DNA from: Syntrophorhabdaceae bacterium
GTDB lineage: Bacteria; Desulfobacterota; Syntrophorhabdia; Syntrophorhabdales; Syntrophorhabdaceae
Reading direction: 5' to 3'
Assembly (NCBI GenBank): GCA_017992765.1
Contig: JAGOOA010000028.1
Coordinates: 1-33,157 of the forward strand
DNA: 33,157 bases
Shown: positions 15,565-23,468 of the stretch, in pieces
Layout: every line of letters begins with the position of its first letter
Position numbering within the stretch: the stretch's first letter is position 1
Made by a program: the position numbers and the translations under genes
The notes under the pieces: model-generated
The model's input: the letters and a program-made list of their open reading frames with translations, nothing else
Databases searched by the model: none
Told to the model about the DNA's origin: nothing

Positions 15565-17124
15565 ATGGTAAGGCTTGCAGATTTTTCAATTCCCGAGATC
15601 TTCAATCAGGCAGAATTTTTAACGGACAGGCACGTAAAAGAAGGAAGGGGCAAAAATACAGCCATCTATTATAAGGATCAGAAGATCACCTACGAGGAGA
15701 TGGCGCCTATGGTGAACAGGTGCGGGAATGCCTTAAGGGCGACAGGCGTAGAGATGGAGAACAGGGTGCTTATCCTTCTCCCCGATTCCCCGGAGTTTAT
15801 CTACGCTTACCTCGGGGCCATGAAGATCGGGGCGATACCTATTCCCGTAAATACGATGGCATCACCGAAAGACTATGCCTTCTTCCTTGAGGATTCGAGG
15901 GCAAAGGCGTTGATAATCAGCGATCTTCTTTATAAAAAGATCGAGAATGTCCTGGAAGGCAAAAGACATCTCAAACATGTGATCGTTGCCGGCGAGAAGA
16001 TGCCGGGCACGTTGAGCTTCGGCGATCTTACGGCCTCCTCCTCCCCCGAACTTAAGGCGGAGGAGACAACAAAAGACGATATGGCGTTCTGGATGTATAC
16101 CTCCGGCACCACGGGGCTGCCCAAGGGCGTGGTCCATCTCCACCACGACCTCCTTTACTATATGGTCCCTTCCTGCGAAGGGGTGTTCGGGATCCAGGAA
16201 GAAGACATCGTCTATTGCACGTCAAAGATGTTCTTTTCCTACGGCCGCAACCACTCCCTCGAAGCGCCGTTTATGTATGGCGCCTCAGTGGTCCTGTGGC
16301 CCGAATGGTCCAAGCCGGAGGAAGTCTTTGATGTGGTAGGCAAGTACAGGCCGACGATCTTTTTCAGCGTCCCGACCCTTTATAACGCCCTCTTAAGGGA
16401 ATGCGAAAAAAGGCCGGTCGATCTTTCGTCTGTCCGCCTTTGTATCTCTGCCGGGGAGGCGTTGCCGAAGGAAATTTTTGAAAGGTGGTCAAAGAGGTTC
16501 GGCATCGAGATCATAGATGCCATCGGCAGCACGGACGTGGGCGGACTATACTTTTCAAACAGGGAGGGGGACGTAAGGCCCGGAAGCAGCGGCAGGCTCC
16601 TCCCCGGCTTTACGGCAGAGCTCAGGGATGAAGAGGGGACGAAGGTGCCCGTCGGAGAAGTGGGGACCCTCTGGCTTCAAAATGACGGCATAGCAAATTG
16701 CTACTGGAAAAGGCACGAGAAGAACAAAGAGGTCTTTTTGGGCCCGTGGTTCAATACGGGCGACCGGTTCATCGAGGATGGCGACGGGTTTTTCTACTAC
16801 CAGGGAAGAGCCGACGACATGTTCAAGGTAAGCGGCCAGTGGACATCGCCCATTGAGATAGAGAATGTCCTCATGCAGCATCCGGCAGTGAACGAATGCG
16901 GGGTGATCGGGTCTCCGACCGGCGAGGGCCTCGTAAGGGTAAAGGCATTTATCGTATTGAACGAAGGATATGGGGCAAGCCCCGAGCTGGAAAGCGAGCT
17001 TGTTGAATTCGTCGGCGGCAGGCTTGCCCATTTCAAAGCGCCGAGATGGGTCTCCTTCGTAAAAGAGCTTCCGAGAACCACGACCGGAAAGCTTATCCGT
17101 TACAGGCTCCGCACTGAACAGTGA
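15565..17124 (+). CDS. Benzoate-CoA ligase family protein (AMP-forming)
   Basis: A 519-residue acyl-adenylate ligase that activates a carboxylic acid with ATP and CoA. Motifs in order: the phosphate loop YTSGTTGLPKGVVHLHHDL (about 180-200), the aromatic-binding region FFSYGRNHSLEAPFMYGASV, IDAIGSTDVGGLYFSN (A5-type), TGDRF, GRADDMFKVSGQWTSPIEIE (hinge) and the adenylation lysine in PRTTTGKLIRYRL at the C-terminus. Together these fit the benzoate/hydroxybenzoate CoA ligase group, the entry step of anaerobic aromatic degradation. Start 15565 has GGAGGGG upstream; a GTG at 15541 is less likely. The TAXI binding-protein gene starts 34 bases downstream, suggesting linked uptake and activation of an organic acid. 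The substrate is inferred from family only. Confidence 0.88.
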   Translation: MVRLADFSIPEIFNQAEFLTDRHVKEGRGKNTAIYYKDQKITYEEMAPMVNRCGNALRATGVEMENRVLILLPDSPEFIYAYLGAMKIGAIPIPVNTMASPKDYAFFLEDSRAKALIISDLLYKKIENVLEGKRHLKHVIVAGEKMPGTLSFGDLTASSSPELKAEETTKDDMAFWMYTSGTTGLPKGVVHLHHDLLYYMVPSCEGVFGIQEEDIVYCTSKMFFSYGRNHSLEAPFMYGASVVLWPEWSKPEEVFDVVGKYRPTIFFSVPTLYNALLRECEKRPVDLSSVRLCISAGEALPKEIFERWSKRFGIEIIDAIGSTDVGGLYFSNREGDVRPGSSGRLLPGFTAELRDEEGTKVPVGEVGTLWLQNDGIANCYWKRHEKNKEVFLGPWFNTGDRFIEDGDGFFYYQGRADDMFKVSGQWTSPIEIENVLMQHPAVNECGVIGSPTGEGLVRVKAFIVLNEGYGASPELESELVEFVGGRLAHFKAPRWVSFVKELPRTTTGKLIRYRLRTEQ

Positions 17125-17158
17125 CAAGGAAACGCCGGAACAGCGCAGGGTATTGACC

Positions 17159-18559
17159 ATGAAGGCAGGCAAGAAAAGAGGATCAACCTGGATCCAGAAA
17201 TTATTCCGGGACGGCTTCGTGGCCGCCTTCTCGCATATCCTGGACGTGTTCAAAGAAACTTTCGGGCTCGGCCGCGCGGCGACGATCGCCTCCATTATTT
17301 TGATCATCCTGGTCACGATCTTTGCCGTTTTCTGGTTCTATAATTCAACCCCTCCCAAGACCATTATCATCACAAGCGGCCCCGAGGGGAGCCTTTTTGA
17401 CAGAACCGCCAGGAAATACGCCAAGATACTGGCACGGAACAAGATAACCTTGAAGATCCTTCCGTCCCAGGGCTCCCTCGAAAATTTCAAAAGGCTGAAC
17501 GACCCTTCTTTCCATGTAGACATAGGCTTTGTTCAGAACGGAATTATGCGGGACCAGGATATCGATACGCTGGTCTCGCTCGGCAGCATCTTTTATGAAC
17601 CGCTCCTGATCTTCTATCGCAGCGCTTCGCCCATGGAGCTGCTTTCCCAGATGAGCGGCAAGCGGCTGGCTGTCGGCACGGCTGGGAGCGGTACCCATGC
17701 CCTGGCCTTAACGCTGCTCTCTGCCAACGGGATAAAGCCCGGAGGAAAAACCAAGCTCCTCGAAATAGGCTCGGAAGACGCGGCAAAGAACCTGACCGAA
17801 GGCAACGTTGATGCCGCGTTCATGATGGGGGACGCCGCATCATCAAGGCTCATGCTTGCCCTTCTCAAGACCCCGGGGATCAAGCTTTTCAGTTTTGCCC
17901 AGGCAGATGGCTATGCGCGCAGGATCACTTATTTGAAAAAACTGAATCTTCCCAGGGGATCCGCCGATTTCGGGAAGGATATTCCCCCGCAGGACGTCAA
18001 CCTGATCGGCCCAACGGTAGAGCTTGTTGCGCGGACCCACCTCCATCCTGTGCTGTCCGATCTTTTGCTCGGTGCGGCGACCGAGATCCATGGAAGGGCA
18101 GGTGTTTTTCAGCGCCAGGGCGAGTTCCCGTCCCCCGTCGAACATGAGTTCCGCATAAGCGACGACGCAAGCCGGTTCTATAAATCAGGCAAGAGCTTCC
18201 TCTACCGCTATCTGCCGTTCACAATGGCGAGCCTGGCAAACCGCATCCTGGCTGTGTTTGTGCCGGTATTCGTTCTATTGATCCCGGGGCTTCGCACGAT
18301 CACCGCGGTCTATCGATGGCGGCTGAGAATGCGCATCTACAGGTGGTACGGCATGATGCTGGCGCTTGAAAGGGATATCCTTGGCCACAAAACGCCGGAG
18401 GAGCGGGAGGCGCTGATGAAACGGATCAACCATATCGAGCAGGCAGTCAATAAGATGAAGATGCCGGCATCGTTCGGCGAACCATTCTACATACTCCGCG
18501 GCCACATCGGCTTTGTCCGTAAACAACTCACGGACATGGCGTGGCCGAACCAGGCATAA
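17159..18559 (+). CDS. TAXI-family solute-binding protein, membrane-anchored at both ends
   Basis: About 466 residues. A soluble, basic N-terminus precedes a transmembrane helix (IASIILIILVTIFAVFWFY). The TAXI solute-binding domain follows (TIIITSGPEGSLFDRTARKY, LPSQGSLENFKRL, VDIGFVQNG, KRLAVGTAGSGTHALALTLL, NLTEGNVDAAFMMGDAAS). A second helix (ILAVFVPVFVLLIPGLRTI) leads to a basic, helical cytoplasmic tail. Ordinary TAXI proteins are free periplasmic receptors for TRAP transporters; this one has no cleavable signal and no TRAP permease nearby. A TTG two codons upstream is an alternative start. Likely substrate, from the adjacent ligase, is an organic or aromatic acid. Confidence 0.85.
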   Translation: MKAGKKRGSTWIQKLFRDGFVAAFSHILDVFKETFGLGRAATIASIILIILVTIFAVFWFYNSTPPKTIIITSGPEGSLFDRTARKYAKILARNKITLKILPSQGSLENFKRLNDPSFHVDIGFVQNGIMRDQDIDTLVSLGSIFYEPLLIFYRSASPMELLSQMSGKRLAVGTAGSGTHALALTLLSANGIKPGGKTKLLEIGSEDAAKNLTEGNVDAAFMMGDAASSRLMLALLKTPGIKLFSFAQADGYARRITYLKKLNLPRGSADFGKDIPPQDVNLIGPTVELVARTHLHPVLSDLLLGAATEIHGRAGVFQRQGEFPSPVEHEFRISDDASRFYKSGKSFLYRYLPFTMASLANRILAVFVPVFVLLIPGLRTITAVYRWRLRMRIYRWYGMMLALERDILGHKTPEEREALMKRINHIEQAVNKMKMPASFGEPFYILRGHIGFVRKQLTDMAWPNQA

Positions 18560-18635
18560 AAACGGAGAGCGGGAAAAGAAGCATTAAATTAACTATCCGT
18601 GGGCTTAGACGGGTGTGCTCGCTGGGGATAAATAA

Positions 18636-19112
18636 TTAAGGGTTGATCGTCAGCGTCACCGTATCGCTGTAGCTGCCCGCAGGCACGTCCATGTAATCGG
18701 CCTCCGCCACCGTTGAGGCTATGTTCATCGTCACCGGGTTCCCGTTCCCGAGCCCCGTTCCCGATGCCGTGTAGGTGAAGGAATAGGGGATGTACTCGTT
18801 CAGGGTGGCATGCTTCATCCGGTGGGTGGTCCCCGATTCGTGCAGGCCGTTGTCGTCGGAGATGACGAACGACGCGTCTTTCGAGCAGCGGTATACCGGC
18901 TGCGTGATGGTCCCGGTTACATTGCCCCCGGTCGCATGGTCGAGGGTGAACGATACCGTGCCCCCGGAATCGAACCGGCACGATCCGGCCAGCACCGTGG
19001 CAGATACCCCGACGCTGGCAGTACCCGCTGCCATGGCCCTGCCTGCCATCGCCGACATTGCAAGTACCATGAAGGCAACGGCAAGGAATCCTATGTGACG
19101 TGTCCTCGGCAC
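18636..19112 (-). CDS. SCPU-domain (spore coat U / fimbrial-like) secreted protein, copy 1
   Basis: A 158-residue exported protein. A signal peptide (FLAVAFMVLAMSAMAGRAMA) precedes a single SCPU domain with a conserved cysteine pair (GSCRFDSGG and VYRCSKDAS) and the closing strand AGSYSDTVTLTINP typical of Csu-type chaperone-usher subunits. The start is GTG at 19112 with AGGGGAG 4-5 bases upstream. It lies 25 bases downstream of a close paralogue on the same strand, and the core HRMKHATLxEYIPYSFTYT is almost the same in both. No periplasmic chaperone or usher gene is in the window, so it may be a stand-alone secreted or surface protein. Confidence 0.85.
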   Translation of the reverse strand: MPRTRHIGFLAVAFMVLAMSAMAGRAMAAGTASVGVSATVLAGSCRFDSGGTVSFTLDHATGGNVTGTITQPVYRCSKDASFVISDDNGLHESGTTHRMKHATLNEYIPYSFTYTASGTGLGNGNPVTMNIASTVAEADYMDVPAGSYSDTVTLTINP

Positions 19113-19137
19113 TATGCTCCCCTGTGAACAGCACGCC

Positions 19138-19593
19138 TTACGGCGCGATCGTCAGCGTCACCGTATCGGCATAGCTGCCGGCGGATGCGTTGATGTAATC
19201 GGCCTCCGCTACCGTCGAGGCGATGTTCATCGTTATCGCGGAGGATTTGCCCGTACCGGTCCCCGTTGTCGTGTAGGTGAAGGAGTAGGGGATGTACTCG
19301 GTCAGGGTGGCATGCTTCATCCGGTGGGTGGTCCCCGACGGGTTGAGGCCGTCGTCGTCGGACAGGGTGTAGGTTGCGCCCTTGGTACACCAGAACGTAG
19401 GCTGGGAGACGGTCCCTGTTACCGCGCCGCCCGTTGAGGGGTCGAGGGTGAAGGACAGGGTGCCGCCCGCGTTGAACTTGCACGTGCCCGCCACGGTGGC
19501 CGATACGGCGACGCTGGCAGTATCGGCTGCCATCGCACCGCTCGCTGCCGCGAGGAACCCGATAGCCATTAACAAAACTAAAAATCTTTTCAT
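19138..19593 (-). CDS. SCPU-domain (spore coat U / fimbrial-like) secreted protein, copy 2
   Basis: A 151-residue paralogue of the downstream gene and the promoter-proximal member of the pair. The signal peptide is MKRFLVLLMAIGFLAAASG ending AMA, followed by the SCPU domain with Cys in AGTCKFNAGG and FWCTKGAT and the terminal AGSYADTVTLTIAP. Start 19593 has AAGGAGG 5 bases upstream; the longer frame to 19629 has no site. The two copies share long, nearly identical DNA blocks over the last third of the gene, pointing to a fairly recent tandem duplication. Expression probably follows the promoter and CRP/FNR-type site upstream. Confidence 0.87.
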   Translation of the reverse strand: MKRFLVLLMAIGFLAAASGAMAADTASVAVSATVAGTCKFNAGGTLSFTLDPSTGGAVTGTVSQPTFWCTKGATYTLSDDDGLNPSGTTHRMKHATLTEYIPYSFTYTTTGTGTGKSSAITMNIASTVAEADYINASAGSYADTVTLTIAP

Positions 19594-19643
19594 GGTTGCC
19601 TCCTTATGGATAATTAAAAATATTAACAAATAAACACTATTAA

Positions 19644-19671
19644 ATTATAATGATTATAAATATAATGTCAA
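19644..19671 (-). promoter_or_regulatory. Near-consensus sigma70 promoter for the SCPU pair
   Basis: On the minus strand TTGACA (19671-19666), a 16-bp AT-rich spacer and TATAAT (19649-19644) match both hexamers perfectly. Predicted start is near 19637, 44 bases before the SCPU ATG. Confidence 0.75.
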
Positions 19672-19686
19672 GTGATAAAGATCACA
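19671..19686 (-). promoter_or_regulatory. CRP/FNR-family operator at -41.5
   Basis: The minus strand reads TGTGATCTTTATCACT, i.e. TGTGA-N6-TCAC(T), the half-site pattern of CRP-type regulators; the core TGAT-N4-ATCA is also FNR-like. Its centre is 41.5 bases upstream of the predicted start and it abuts the -35 box, the class II activator position. Which family member binds is not determinable. Confidence 0.6.
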
Positions 19687-19802
19687 GTTTCCTGCGAAGG
19701 TAGATCACGGCAATTAGACACCTTTTTGCGGTTGCATTTCCCTTGGGAACGTGTTATCGAAAATAGGCATTGCAGATAAAAGGCCGGAAAAGGGAGGAAG
19801 AG

Positions 19803-20204
19803 ATGAAACGATGGATAAAGGCATTGATGGTCGGCGTGGCGTTCGTGGTGATCCTGGCAAGCGCATACGGACTTGTAACGGCGGGGCTCATCAACCACAA
19901 GGTAAAGGTAGTAAACACGACGGACGAGGATTGCGGCGTGTTCCTCTATTACGGGTCCAACCCCATTGAAAATAAATGGCTTCGTATCCCGGCGCACCAG
20001 TCGGGGACCTTTGAAACGGGCTCAAAGTGCCCCCGTTTTCTCAACGTCGGCTGCGCCTATCCGACATCATACACTGAGGACAAATGCCACCGCTGTACGC
20101 TGGGAAATGACGGCTGGGTGGATACCTGCACCGCAACCTGCTGGAGCTCCGACTGGTACGTACGGGCAAAGAGCGGCGGGGGCGTTGAGCTGACCAAGGA
20201 GTAG
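19803..20204 (+). CDS. Small Cys-rich exported protein, function unknown
   Basis: 133 residues. An N-terminal hydrophobic helix (ALMVGVAFVVILASAYGLV) acts as signal or anchor. The exported part begins INHKVKVVNTTDEDCGVFLY and holds seven cysteines, including CHRC and CTATC-W. Start 19803 has GGGAGGAAG upstream. It resembles the protein at 32461-32853 in layout: an early KVKVxN strand, paired cysteines in the middle and an ending TATC(C)W...SG...(V/L)EL. No known domain is recognised. It heads a same-strand run of exported proteins (19803-21156) and is divergent from the SCPU genes. A disulfide-stabilised extracytoplasmic protein is the safe description. Confidence 0.65.
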   Translation: MKRWIKALMVGVAFVVILASAYGLVTAGLINHKVKVVNTTDEDCGVFLYYGSNPIENKWLRIPAHQSGTFETGSKCPRFLNVGCAYPTSYTEDKCHRCTLGNDGWVDTCTATCWSSDWYVRAKSGGGVELTKE

Positions 20205-20229
20205 CGGACAGGACAAACATGGAGGCACA

Positions 20230-20622
20230 ATGAAAATAATCATGTTAATAGGCGCGCTGCTCTGTATGTTCTGCCCCGCGGTCGCCTCATCGGCGCAGGA
20301 TTGCAGCAAGGCCGACAATACCCGCGAGATCGTTGCCTGCCATGAGGAGCGGTACAGGAACGCCGACAGAGAGCTGAACAGGATATACGGGGAATCGATG
20401 AAGGGCCTTTCGCCCGCGGCGCAGCAGAAGCTGAAAGAATCCCAGAGGGCGTGGCTGAGATACAGGGACACGGGCCTTGCCCTTGCGATAGAGCTCAACA
20501 AGGAAACGAGATCCTACGGCGATGTGGTGATAGCCGACTACAGGGCGACCGTTGTCGAGAAGAGGGCGCTTGAGCTGAGATATCTTTTTTCGGGACCGGC
20601 AGACGGGCCGGTCAAATGGTAA
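20230..20622 (+). CDS. LprI-family lysozyme inhibitor-like protein
   Basis: 130 residues with a signal peptide (MKIIMLIGALLCMFCPAVASS) followed by the LprI pattern DCSKADNTREIVACHEERY, NADRELNRIYGESMKGLSPA and LKESQRAWLRYRDTG. The two cysteines fit the family's disulfide. LprI-domain proteins are periplasmic or lipoprotein factors, and the mycobacterial member inhibits lysozyme. Many homologues, including this one, are annotated by domain only. GGAGG sits upstream of the ATG. It is 25 bases after the Cys-rich gene and 24 before the next exported protein, so the three are probably co-transcribed. Confidence 0.82.
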   Translation: MKIIMLIGALLCMFCPAVASSAQDCSKADNTREIVACHEERYRNADRELNRIYGESMKGLSPAAQQKLKESQRAWLRYRDTGLALAIELNKETRSYGDVVIADYRATVVEKRALELRYLFSGPADGPVKW

Positions 20623-20646
20623 GCATGCGATGATGGGGGACAGGCA

Positions 20647-21156
20647 ATGAAGATAAGGCTGTTCGTCCTCGCGGCCGCAGCGCTGGCCCTTTGCGCTGCC
20701 GCCGCCGGGGCCCAAGGCCCGGGAAAGGCCTTAACGTTCAATGGCTACAGGAACATTGAGATCGGGATGAAGATAAAGGATGTCGTGAAGGTGACCGGCC
20801 TCGCATTCTCTTATGACGCTCCCCCCGAAGAGGATGCGTGTACCTATGCGTACACGGGATCGCTGCCGGGGCTGTATATCATGGTGATCGACGGGACCGT
20901 TGCGAGGATCGATGCGGACAAGGGCGATTATACGACGCCGGAGGGCGCGAGGCTGGGCGACAGCGAAGAGAAGATCAGGAAGCTTTACCCAAAGGTCGAG
21001 GTCGAAGGGCAGAAGTATGTCCCGGAAGGACACTACCTCATTGTCCGTTCGCCCGACGGGAACCGGGCGATCATCTTCGACACGGACGGGAAAAAGGTGA
21101 CCGCGTTCCGCGTGGGACGCATGCCCGAGGTGGAATGGGTGGAGGGCTGCAATTAG
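20647..21156 (+). CDS. Conserved periplasmic protein of unknown function
   Basis: 169 residues with a clear signal peptide (FVLAAAALALCAAAAGAQG). The mature part reads like a widespread proteobacterial periplasmic family: GYRNIEIGMKIKDVVKVTG, LPGLYIMVIDGTVARIDAD, TTPEGARLGDSEEKIRKLYP, GHYLIVRSPDGNRAIIFDTDG and a closing GRMPEVEWVEGC with one of two cysteines. The repeated 'motif-DGxxARID / GDSEExI' pattern suggests a two-lobed beta-rich fold. I do not know an experimentally assigned role. It follows the LprI-like gene closely, which hints at a shared envelope function. Confidence 0.78.
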   Translation: MKIRLFVLAAAALALCAAAAGAQGPGKALTFNGYRNIEIGMKIKDVVKVTGLAFSYDAPPEEDACTYAYTGSLPGLYIMVIDGTVARIDADKGDYTTPEGARLGDSEEKIRKLYPKVEVEGQKYVPEGHYLIVRSPDGNRAIIFDTDGKKVTAFRVGRMPEVEWVEGCN

Positions 21157-21175
21157 GGACGCGAAAGAAGATGCT

Positions 21176-21856
21176 GTGAAAGACAAGGTTAGAAAACGAC
21201 TGAACAATGCAGGGACCGCCCGGTTGAAACAACCAGGATACAAGCGCGAAGCGGCTAAGAGAGCGTTGCGGGATAGCGAGGATCTTTTTAGGGCCGCCTT
21301 TGAAAACCACGCGGCGGTCAAGCTTCTCATTGACCCCGGTACCGGGAATATTCTCGATGCCAACAGGGCCGCGGTCGACTATTACGGGTGGTCGAAAGAC
21401 CAGTTGCGCACGATGAAGATCTGGGACATTAATACGCTGTCGCCGGATGAAGTGAAGAAAGAGATGGAGAAGGCGACTACGCTGAAACGTATCTATTTCG
21501 AGTTCCGCCACCGGCGGGCTGACGGTTCGATACGGGATGTGGCGGTATTCAGCAACAACATCACCACGAAAGACAAAGCCATCCTCCACTCCATCATTCA
21601 CGACATCACCGACCGCAAAGAGATGGAACAGGAACGGGATAAGCTCATCGTCGAGCTTAAGGAAGCGCTTTCCCAGGTCAAGGCGCTAAGAGGGTTGCTC
21701 CCCATTTGCGCTTCATGCAAAAGAATAAAGAACGAAGAAGGAAAATGGGAACAGATAGAGGGTTACATACGAAGCCGCTCTGAGGCAGACTTCAGCCACA
21801 GCATCTGCCCTGAATGCTTGAAAGCATTATATCCGGAATATAGTAAAGAAAAATAA
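21176..21856 (+). CDS. PAS-domain protein with C-terminal CxxC...CPxC zinc knuckle
   Basis: 226 residues, cytoplasmic. Layout: a basic helical N-terminus; a PAS domain (SEDLFRAAFENHAAVKLLID through GNILDANRAAVDYYGWSKDQ, FEFRHRRADGSIRDVAVFSN, IIHDITDRKEMEQ); a short coiled coil (ERDKLIVELKEALSQVKALR); and a zinc-ribbon-like tail, LLPICASCKRIKNEEGKWEQ with FSHSICPECLKALYPE. In related bacteria this PAS-coil-knuckle tail is common at the end of sensor kinases and diguanylate cyclases. Here it stands alone with no kinase, GGDEF or DNA-binding domain. The start is GTG at 21176. It may act as a protein-interaction sensor module. Confidence 0.85.
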   Translation: MKDKVRKRLNNAGTARLKQPGYKREAAKRALRDSEDLFRAAFENHAAVKLLIDPGTGNILDANRAAVDYYGWSKDQLRTMKIWDINTLSPDEVKKEMEKATTLKRIYFEFRHRRADGSIRDVAVFSNNITTKDKAILHSIIHDITDRKEMEQERDKLIVELKEALSQVKALRGLLPICASCKRIKNEEGKWEQIEGYIRSRSEADFSHSICPECLKALYPEYSKEK

Positions 21857-21907
21857 GATCCCATAATATGCAACGCCTCACGCGGCCTCCGCCCCGTATC
21901 TTGCCTA

Positions 21908-21936
21908 TTGACATTTCCTCCGCGCAATATGAGAAT
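21908..21936 (+). promoter_or_regulatory. Candidate promoter for the lipoprotein pair
   Basis: TTGACA (21908-21913, perfect), a 17-bp spacer and GAGAAT (21931-21936, four of six) lie ahead of the gene starting at 21972. Confidence 0.4.
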
Positions 21937-21971
21937 AAACATACAGGAAGGTACGGCGATCAACGGTTCCC

Positions 21972-22646
21972 ATGAGAACAAAACATTTCATGGCCCTTTT
22001 CATCACACTGATCCTGTGCGTGGCGGGATGCTCGGTCGAGCGCAGCCTGAAGCTTGACGCGAGGCTGCCCCTTCCCCCTGCCGTCAAGCCGGCCCCCCTT
22101 CATATCGGCGTGTATTACGGCCCCGAATTTATTGATTACACCAAAAAGATCGAGTTGATAGGATGCGGGCCGTCCGGACGCAGGGACAGATATGGGATCT
22201 TCTTCATATTCCCCGTCGGTGCCGCCAGCAGGGATCTTTTTGACCAGGTCGCCGCGGGCATGTTCGCCGCCGTTACCAGGGTCTCCGATCCGGCGAAGCC
22301 TTTCCGCGATGCATCGTCCCTGGACGGACTGTTGGAGCTCCGGATCGAATCGTTCGATTGGGGGACGGCGTGCACCAAAGATTACTTTTCCACCGGAAAG
22401 TTTACCGCAAGCGTTCGTTATGTAATAGATCTTTACGACTCCGGGGGGTCGTCGGTGGCGTCAATGAGCGTCGAGGGGCTCGGGATCGAGAAGCCCAGGT
22501 TTTGTCTCGTAGACTGCAAGGACAGCCTGGCAGCGGAGCGGGCGATGCGGGACGCCATGGCAAAGTTCATGGTCGAGTTCAACGAGCAGCCCCAGGTCAG
22601 GGAATGGCTGCTGGCCCGCGGGGCGGCGGGCGGAAGCCCCAAATGA
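21972..22646 (+). CDS. Lipoprotein of unknown function
   Basis: 224 residues. The signal peptide MRTKHFMALFITLILCVAGC ends in a lipobox (VAGC). The mature part has four further cysteines in short contexts (IGCGPSG, TACTKDY, FCLVDCKDS) and alternating beta/helix character, with ASSLDGLLELRIESFDWGTA reminiscent of outer-membrane assembly lipoproteins. No family is recognised. No clear ribosome site precedes the ATG; the start is chosen for the signal peptide. It overlaps the next lipoprotein gene by ATGA, so the two probably act together at the envelope. Confidence 0.75.
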   Translation: MRTKHFMALFITLILCVAGCSVERSLKLDARLPLPPAVKPAPLHIGVYYGPEFIDYTKKIELIGCGPSGRRDRYGIFFIFPVGAASRDLFDQVAAGMFAAVTRVSDPAKPFRDASSLDGLLELRIESFDWGTACTKDYFSTGKFTASVRYVIDLYDSGGSSVASMSVEGLGIEKPRFCLVDCKDSLAAERAMRDAMAKFMVEFNEQPQVREWLLARGAAGGSPK

Positions 22647-23308
22647 GGTCGTTCATGACACGTATTGTGAGCTGGTTAGCGCTGTTGTGCCTCGGTGCGT
22701 GTGCAACGGTGCAGGTTCAGTCCCAACTGGGAAGCCTGGGCGGCCTCGTCTCCGGGGAGAACATCGTGCTCCTGTCAAAAGTTGACAATGCGCAGGATTT
22801 CGACGACGACGACGTTGACGGCTGTATAGGTTCGTCCATGCGCCAGGCCGATCCAGAGCTCCGCTTTGTGTCAGCGAGGCTGTTCCGCGAGAACCTGTAC
22901 CCTTATTTCATGCCGAGCACCATGCCGCATACCGTGGAGGACTATAAAAATATCCTCGATAGAGCGGAGGTCCGGGAAAGGATCGCCGCGCTGAGCGTGC
23001 GGTATCTGGTCATATTGACAAGGGGCGGGACAAACACCGATTGGCATGGCGGGATCTTCTGCGGGGCCGGATATGGAGGAGGCGGCTGCCTCGGGCTGAG
23101 CTGGTGGGATCGCAGGTCAGAGCTTGATTTTGCGGTCTGGGACCTGCGGAACAGGTCCTTTTCGGGCAATGTGCAGGCCAGCGCTTCCGGGAGAGGCTTC
23201 ATGCCGGCCTTCGGCATCCCCGTCCCGGTCTATTCGCCGGCCACCGAATCCGCCGTTTGCAAGGAGCTCGGGATCCGCCTGGCGGAGCTGCTGAGCGGGC
23301 GAGAGTAG
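22643..23308 (+). CDS. Lipoprotein of unknown function, translationally coupled
   Basis: 221 residues starting at ATG 22643 within the stop of the upstream gene; an ATG at 22655 is an alternative. The signal peptide IVSWLALLCLGAC has a lipobox (LGAC). The mature protein contains VLLSKVDNAQDFDDDDVDGC, a ...MRQADPELRFVSARLF region and a Gly/Cys/Trp-rich patch (FCGAGYGGGGCLGLSWW), then a beta-strand-like end (LDFAVWDLRNRSFSGNVQAS). The frame also runs upstream of 22643, antiparallel in sense to nothing but overlapping the previous gene, and is not used. Function unknown; probably acts with the preceding lipoprotein. Confidence 0.75.
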   Translation: MRSFMTRIVSWLALLCLGACATVQVQSQLGSLGGLVSGENIVLLSKVDNAQDFDDDDVDGCIGSSMRQADPELRFVSARLFRENLYPYFMPSTMPHTVEDYKNILDRAEVRERIAALSVRYLVILTRGGTNTDWHGGIFCGAGYGGGGCLGLSWWDRRSELDFAVWDLRNRSFSGNVQASASGRGFMPAFGIPVPVYSPATESAVCKELGIRLAELLSGRE

Positions 23309-23328
23309 CTTGAGGCAACCCCGACAAG

Positions 23329-23360
23329 ACCAGAACGAACTACACAAAAACTATACAGCT
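23329..23360 (+). repeat. Dispersed 32-bp intergenic repeat, copy 1
   Basis: ACCAGAACG at 23329-23337, then ACTA and CACAAAAACTATACAGCT at 23343-23360. It matches copy 2 (27352-27383) at 27 of 32 positions. It lies 20 bases after the lipoprotein operon. Confidence 0.6.
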
Positions 23361-23468
23361 GAAGGATGAACGAGGACAAACGATTAGTCGGCCGTACTGT
23401 TGTCTTTCTTGGGTCATCACTTCTTACCCCCTTAACACCGGTATAAATGAGCTGTTCACAAAAAAATA

